64,000 nt of DNA from an uncultured Bacteroidales bacterium. Its GTDB lineage: Bacteria; Bacteroidota; Bacteroidia; Bacteroidales; P3. Under the pieces are notes generated by a model that did not search any database, had not been told where the DNA came from, and saw nothing but the letters and a program-made list of their open reading frames with translations. Within the stretch, counting starts at the first letter, position 1, and each line of letters opens with the position of its first letter. Location of the stretch: the NCBI GenBank assembly GCA_944320415.1, contig CALUHJ010000001.1, positions 248,001-312,000 on the forward strand. Direction: 5' to 3'. Made by a program: the position numbers and the translations under genes. Shown piece by piece: positions 60,441-64,000 of the stretch.

Positions 60441-61184
60441 CTATTTATTCAATTGTTCGCTTGTTCGTCCAAATCTTCTTTCCCTCTTTTGATAATCTAC
60501 AATGGCTTCATACAGATTCTCCTTTGAAAAATCAGGCCAGAGCACGGGCGTAAAATAAAGTTCGGCATAAGCCAACTGCCATAAAAGATAATTGCTCAAT
60601 CTGTATTCTCCTGAAGTGCGTATCAGTAAATCCGGATCCGGATAATCGGCAGTGGCAAGTTCTTTTGATATGGTATCCTGATTTATATCGTTTACAGACA
60701 ATTCATTGGATTTTACTTTGCATGCAATTCTTTTTGCCATTTCCGTTATTTCCCATCTTGAACTGTAATTCAAGGCAAGAATCAATGTCATTCCAGTGTT
60801 ATGTTCCGTAGTTTTTATGGCCGAAAGAAGGGAATCTCTCGTCTGTTTGGAAATTTGTGAAACATCTCCAATATATTGCAGCCTTATATTATTGTCCATC
60901 AGAGTTTTTTCTTCCTGAGCAATTGTAGAGACAAGCATAGCCATCAAAGCTTCTATCTCTTCCTTGGGCCTGTTCCAGTTTTCTGTGGAGAAAGTATATA
61001 AGGTAAGGTAACCCACCCCCAATTCAGCACAAGCCTCAGTAACCTGACGGACAGCGTTCACTCCGTTCTGATGACCGTAAATCCTTTCCCTGTTTCTCAA
61101 CTTGGCCCATCTTCCGTTGCCATCCATTATGACGGCAATATGCTTTGGAATTCTTTCTAAAATTATTTCATCCTTTGAACTCAT
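60441..61184 (-). CDS. uppS: Isoprenyl transferase (undecaprenyl diphosphate synthase)
   Basis: 247 residues. HIAVIMDGNGRWAKLRNRERIYGHQNGV carries the catalytic Asp and the P-loop-like Arg; TLYTFSTENWNRPKEEI and LLIRTSGEYRLSNYLLWQLAYAELYF are the other signatures. It makes C55-PP, the lipid carrier for cell-wall and LPS sugars. I chose the ATG at 61184 (MSSKDEIILERIPKH), although the frame runs on to 61265; both lie downstream of the promoter. Confidence 0.95.
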   Translation of the reverse strand: MSSKDEIILERIPKHIAVIMDGNGRWAKLRNRERIYGHQNGVNAVRQVTEACAELGVGYLTLYTFSTENWNRPKEEIEALMAMLVSTIAQEEKTLMDNNIRLQYIGDVSQISKQTRDSLLSAIKTTEHNTGMTLILALNYSSRWEITEMAKRIACKVKSNELSVNDINQDTISKELATADYPDPDLLIRTSGEYRLSNYLLWQLAYAELYFTPVLWPDFSKENLYEAIVDYQKRERRFGRTSEQLNK

Positions 61185-61315
61185 CCGATAAATGTAAGAT
61201 TTCTTTTCTGAAATACCACTACTGACAAACAGTATGAGTGCATCACGCATTACATTCGTCAGCAAATCCTAAAAAACACTAATTCCACCCGTCCAATCTC
61301 GTCTCTATCAACATG

Positions 61316-61346
61316 CAAAAGTAATTATTATTTCCTATTTCACAAA
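61316..61346 (-). promoter_or_regulatory. Promoter of the uppS-bamA-ompH operon
   Basis: Minus strand TTTG (61346-61343), 19 bases, TACTTTTG (61323-61316), a full match, about 130 bases before the chosen uppS start. Confidence 0.7.
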
Positions 61347-61383
61347 GGAATATGAGTTTTTTTTGACCTAAACTGTTTTTCTC

Positions 61384-61414
61384 TTTGTGACGACAATAGT
61401 TTTTTTTAACTTTG
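61384..61414 (+). promoter_or_regulatory. Promoter of the porin gene
   Basis: TTTG (61384-61387), 19 bases, TAACTTTG (61407-61414), a full match, 34 bases before the ATG. Confidence 0.75.
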
Positions 61415-61448
61415 CCGATTATTTTGACGTAAACCAACGCAATGAATC

Positions 61449-62465
61449 ATGAAGAGAAAAATATTCTATTTTCTTGCTTTAACGCTATTTCCAATATTGA
61501 TATTTTCCCAAGATAGATACGTGTCTTTAAAATTCGATGCGAGAGCGGATTTTGACTATTTCCATTTTATGGATACGGATTTGACAAAAGACGAGTCCGG
61601 ATTTGCAGGCAAATATCTTAATGTCATGCTCGACGGGCGTATAAATGACAAGGTGGAATACCATTGGAGACAAAGATTGAACAGAACAAACAGTCTGACG
61701 GAATTTTTCACCGCGACGGACTGGGCATACATAGACTACCATTTGAATGACAATTTCACCCTTTCGGCAGGAAAGCAGGTTGTGGCAATAGGAGGATTCG
61801 AATATGACTATGCTCCCATAGACGTTTTCTTTTGGTCAGATTTTTGGGCCAATATTCCATGTTATCAATTGGGCGTTTCCATAGCGGGAAAGGACAATTC
61901 AGGCAGGAATACACTGTTGTTCCAGTTTGCCAATTCTCCGTTTTCCAAGGTCGTGTATGAAAGTCTGTATTCCTATAATCTTTTATGGAAGGGTAATTTC
62001 GGATGGTTCAAGACTCTTTATTCGGTCAACATGATAGAATATGAGCAGGGAGACTTCATAAACTATATAGCCTTGGGTAATCAGTTTGTTCTTGGAGGGC
62101 TTACTTTCGATTTGGATTATACCAACAGGTATCACGGCAAACAGGAATCCTTTTTCAGCGACTTTTCCATAGTTGCAAATGCAAAGTACAGTATAAACGA
62201 CAAATGGAACGTGTTCGTAAAGGGAGGATATGACCAGAACAAGTCTCAAAAACCATATACGCCTGTTGCAGATTATTGGGACATATGCGTTGTTCCTGGA
62301 ACGGAATATGCCTTTTGCGGAGGCGGGTTCGAGTTTTTCCCTTTGAACAATAGCAGGGATTTAAGGGTGCATGCTTTTTGTGCAGGTAACAACACTGCTC
62401 CCCAACCTGTTCATTTCAATGTGGGAATCACGTGGAAAATGAAAGTATTGGATAAACAGTATTAA
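61449..62465 (+). CDS. Outer-membrane porin (OprO/P-like barrel)
   Basis: 338 residues. Signal peptide (MKRKIFYFLALTLFPILIFSQ) and amphipathic strands through the whole chain; DFDYFHFMDTDLT, KYLNVMLDGRINDKVEYHWRQRLNR and NFTLSAGKQVVAIGGFEYDY recall the phosphate-selective porin family. The last strand is FNVGITWKMKVLDKQY. It should be a 16-strand channel. The gene lies 12 bases before the Gate-domain protein gene, so the two may handle the same solute. Confidence 0.78.
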   Translation: MKRKIFYFLALTLFPILIFSQDRYVSLKFDARADFDYFHFMDTDLTKDESGFAGKYLNVMLDGRINDKVEYHWRQRLNRTNSLTEFFTATDWAYIDYHLNDNFTLSAGKQVVAIGGFEYDYAPIDVFFWSDFWANIPCYQLGVSIAGKDNSGRNTLLFQFANSPFSKVVYESLYSYNLLWKGNFGWFKTLYSVNMIEYEQGDFINYIALGNQFVLGGLTFDLDYTNRYHGKQESFFSDFSIVANAKYSINDKWNVFVKGGYDQNKSQKPYTPVADYWDICVVPGTEYAFCGGGFEFFPLNNSRDLRVHAFCAGNNTAPQPVHFNVGITWKMKVLDKQY

Positions 62466-62477
62466 TGTATCGTAGCA

Positions 62478-63629
62478 ATGATTAAGAAATTCAAATCCTT
62501 GAAATTTACAACCAGAAGAAGCATAGAGGCTCTTGTATTTCTGGTTGTCTTTTTTGCCATATTCGGATACCTCGCTCATAAGATGGGATTACCCAATATG
62601 TTGAATACAATAATGCAGACATCATACAGTCTGCTTATGGAGACGGTTTTCTACCTGATGGCCATAACCGTTCTGTCCGGTGCTTTGGGCAAACTGCTTA
62701 CCGAGTTCGGGGTTGTAAGGCTTATAGAACATTTGCTAAAACCTTTGATGAAACCTTTGTTCAATCTGCCGGGAGTTGCGGCATTGGGAGGAATATTGAC
62801 TTTCCTTTCGGACAATCCGGCCATAATAGCGTTGGCCAACGACAAGAACTTCAGCCAATATTTCAAGAAATACCAGCTTATATCCCTTACAAATTTCGGA
62901 ACGGCTTTCGGAATGGGTCTTATAGTCATTGTTTTCATGATAGGCATAGGTTATGGCGGAGGTGCAATAGTGGGACTTGTCGGTGCGATATTCGGAAGCA
63001 TTATTTCCACACGCCTTATGCAGCGATTCATAATAAAGTCCTATCCCGAATTCAAAACCGAAGACGTAAGCAAGGGCGATGAGCAGAGCATTTCCTTCAA
63101 GACGGAAGGAAACATATTCTTGAGAGTTTTGAATTCCATCCTGGACGGAGGCAAGTCCGGTGTAGAACTCGGATTGGCCATCATTCCGGGCGTTCTCATA
63201 ATTTCCACATTCGTAATGATGCTTACCTTCGGCCCGACAAACGGAGTATATACCGGTGCAGCCTATGAGGGAGTTGCGGTCTTGCCTTATCTTGCGGGAA
63301 AGATAGACTTCGTTTTCCAATGGCTTTTCGGGTTCAACAATCCAGAATTGGTCGCATTCCCCATAACATCTCTCGGAGCTGTCGGAGCGGCTTTGAGCCT
63401 TATTCCAAAGTTTCAGGCCTCTGGATTTATAGACGGAAACGCCATAGCTGTATGTACCGCAATGGGAATGTGCTGGAGCGGATTCCTTTCCACTCATACC
63501 GCAATGCTCGACTGCCTTGGCTATAGAAAGCTTACCTCCAAGGCAATCATTGCACATACCATAGGAGGTCTTTGTGCTGGAGTGGTAGCTCATTGGATAT
63601 ATGTTTTGGTCTCTTTGATAATGGCCTGA
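62478..63629 (+). CDS. Gate-domain (nucleoside recognition) inner-membrane protein
   Basis: 383 residues with about nine to ten helices and two Gate (PF07670-like) repeats: ITVLSGALGKLLTEFGVVRLIEHLLKPLMKPLFNLPG ... LTFLSDNPAIIALAND and NSILDGGKSGVELGLAIIPGVLIISTFVMMLT. It resembles the CD0519/CD1768 and SpmA/SpmB-like groups, which relate to nucleoside transporters and to the gates of FeoB. The substrate is unknown. It follows the porin gene; array G and a terminator follow it. Confidence 0.75.
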   Translation: MIKKFKSLKFTTRRSIEALVFLVVFFAIFGYLAHKMGLPNMLNTIMQTSYSLLMETVFYLMAITVLSGALGKLLTEFGVVRLIEHLLKPLMKPLFNLPGVAALGGILTFLSDNPAIIALANDKNFSQYFKKYQLISLTNFGTAFGMGLIVIVFMIGIGYGGGAIVGLVGAIFGSIISTRLMQRFIIKSYPEFKTEDVSKGDEQSISFKTEGNIFLRVLNSILDGGKSGVELGLAIIPGVLIISTFVMMLTFGPTNGVYTGAAYEGVAVLPYLAGKIDFVFQWLFGFNNPELVAFPITSLGAVGAALSLIPKFQASGFIDGNAIAVCTAMGMCWSGFLSTHTAMLDCLGYRKLTSKAIIAHTIGGLCAGVVAHWIYVLVSLIMA

Positions 63630-63641
63630 CAGGGCAAAACC

Positions 63642-63716
63642 GAATCTTGATTCCGGAAAATTGAAATCAAGATTTAAAAAAATGGAACTTGATTCGGTGA
63701 TTACAGAATCAAGTTC
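63642..63716. repeat. Palindrome array G (4 x 21 bp)
   Basis: Units begin at 63642 (GAATCTTGATTC), 63663 (GAAATCAAGATT), 63684 (GGAACTTGATTC) and 63705 (AGAATCAAGTTC), at a 21-base pitch; the first two have one mismatch each to RRAAYYWRRTTY. The last two units form the stem of a terminator. Confidence 0.88.
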
Positions 63717-63726
63717 CATTTTTTTT
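63676..63726. terminator. Terminator built from units 3 and 4 of array G
   Basis: A perfect 20-bp inverted repeat (63676-63695 with 63706-63725) around a ten-base loop, flanked by seven A and eight T. It would stop transcription in both directions. Confidence 0.75.
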
Positions 63727-63745
63727 GTTTCCGATTCCGATATTT

Positions 63746-63797
63746 TACCGCCGTCTTATGGCGGTATTTGTCCGTAATGATTTTATTCGTATTTTTG
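63746..63797 (+). promoter_or_regulatory. Promoter with an upstream palindrome before the last gene
   Basis: TTTG (63767-63770), 19 bases, TATTTTTG (63790-63797) form a full promoter, 45 bases before the ATG. A 7-bp inverted repeat, TACCGCC (63746-63752) and GGCGGTA (63760-63766), ends one base before the -33 box and could be a regulator site. Confidence 0.6.
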
Positions 63798-63841
63798 TCG
63801 GAAATAATTGTGCTTTTGTTTTTCATGGATATTTCAATGTT

Positions 63842-64000
63842 ATGAAGGCGGAGGGCGGAAGAAGAAACAAGGGATTTGTCGAAAAGATGTTCCACCGGAA
63901 AGGGAAAAACTCCAGGTTCAAGTATTACTTGCTCAACGTCATGAGATATTTGCAGCCGCGTTTTCTGTTACGTCCGAAAATTGCGGATTTGTATGACCTT
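63842..64000 (+). CDS. Start of a basic protein, possibly glycosyltransferase family 90, cut by the window end
   Basis: 53 codons from ATG 63842 stay open to the window end. The product begins MKAEGGRRNKGFVEKMFHRK and continues NSRFKYYLLNVMRYLQPRFLLRPKIADLYDL. The stretch YYLLNVMRYLQPRFLLR resembles the N-terminus of Bacteroidota GT90 (CAP10/LpsA-like) enzymes that decorate LPS. With so little sequence this is only a suggestion. A full promoter precedes it. Confidence 0.4.
   Translation, partial: MKAEGGRRNKGFVEKMFHRKGKNSRFKYYLLNVMRYLQPRFLLRPKIADLYDL

Noticed and set aside
62736..63719. 327-codon open frame antisense to the Gate-domain gene
   Set aside because: It lies wholly on the complement of a well-supported membrane protein, has no family features and begins inside repeat array G.

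Overview
The window comes from a bacterium of the phylum Bacteroidota, most likely order Bacteroidales. The evidence is the lineage-typical promoter (TTTG or TTG, 19-20 bp, then TAnnTTTG) before many genes, type IX secretion cargo with C-terminal sorting domains, a gingipain-like C25 protease, Bacteroidota-only families (DUF4271, DUF5686-like barrel, IPExxxVDY, DUF2723, second EF-G) and the gene order rplM-rpsI-rpsB-tsf. There are no rRNA genes, phage, insertion sequences or CRISPR arrays. Almost everything is chromosomal core.

Layout. 1-11.4 kb: start of a P5C dehydrogenase gene (cut by the window edge), an IPExxxVDY protein, and a minus-strand operon of AddA/AddB-like helicase-nuclease, M16 protease and sugar MFS transporter, then a cardiolipin synthase-like protein. 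11.6-12.1 kb: tRNA-Ser, tRNA-Pro, tRNA-Arg. 12-24 kb: a more AT-rich block with RNase G, a 29-residue basic protein, HU, SSB, two outer-membrane proteins, an HI0933-type flavoprotein, Era, arabinose-5-phosphate isomerase, RecQ, AroB, and on into a T9SS cargo protein, LptE and a large DUF2723 membrane protein. 27.7-33.2 kb: minus-strand run DUF4271-hemD-rnpA-yidD-PhzF and a four-domain acetyltransferase/nucleotidyltransferase fusion. 33-41 kb: gingipain-like protease divergent from rplM-rpsI-rpsB-tsf, then rsmA-mntP and an orphan exosortase. 41.7-50 kb: folB, pheS, cyclophilin, a deacetylase, RecX, a serpin-like lipoprotein, EF-G2 and a FeoB membrane domain without its GTPase domain. 50-61 kb: envelope biogenesis (amidase, MCE, LptD, two OmpH/Skp, BamA, UppS) and tRNA-Leu. 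61-64 kb: a porin, a Gate-domain membrane protein and the start of a possible glycosyltransferase.

How it fits together. Outer-membrane assembly dominates: LptD, LptE, BamA, two Skp-like chaperones, UppS, KdsD and MCE make and maintain the envelope, and T9SS cargo is exported through it. Translation functions (rplM, rpsI, rpsB, tsf, pheS, rnpA, rsmA, era, EF-G2, four tRNAs) and DNA repair (AddAB-like, RecQ, RecX, SSB) make up most of the rest.

The most unusual signal is a dispersed repeat. Seven arrays, each of four 12-bp degenerate palindromes (RRAAYYWRRTTY, or a CTTTTCWGAAAA variant) at an exact 21-bp pitch, lie at seven gene boundaries. One of them is read in frame inside a gene. I do not know a described family that matches this element.
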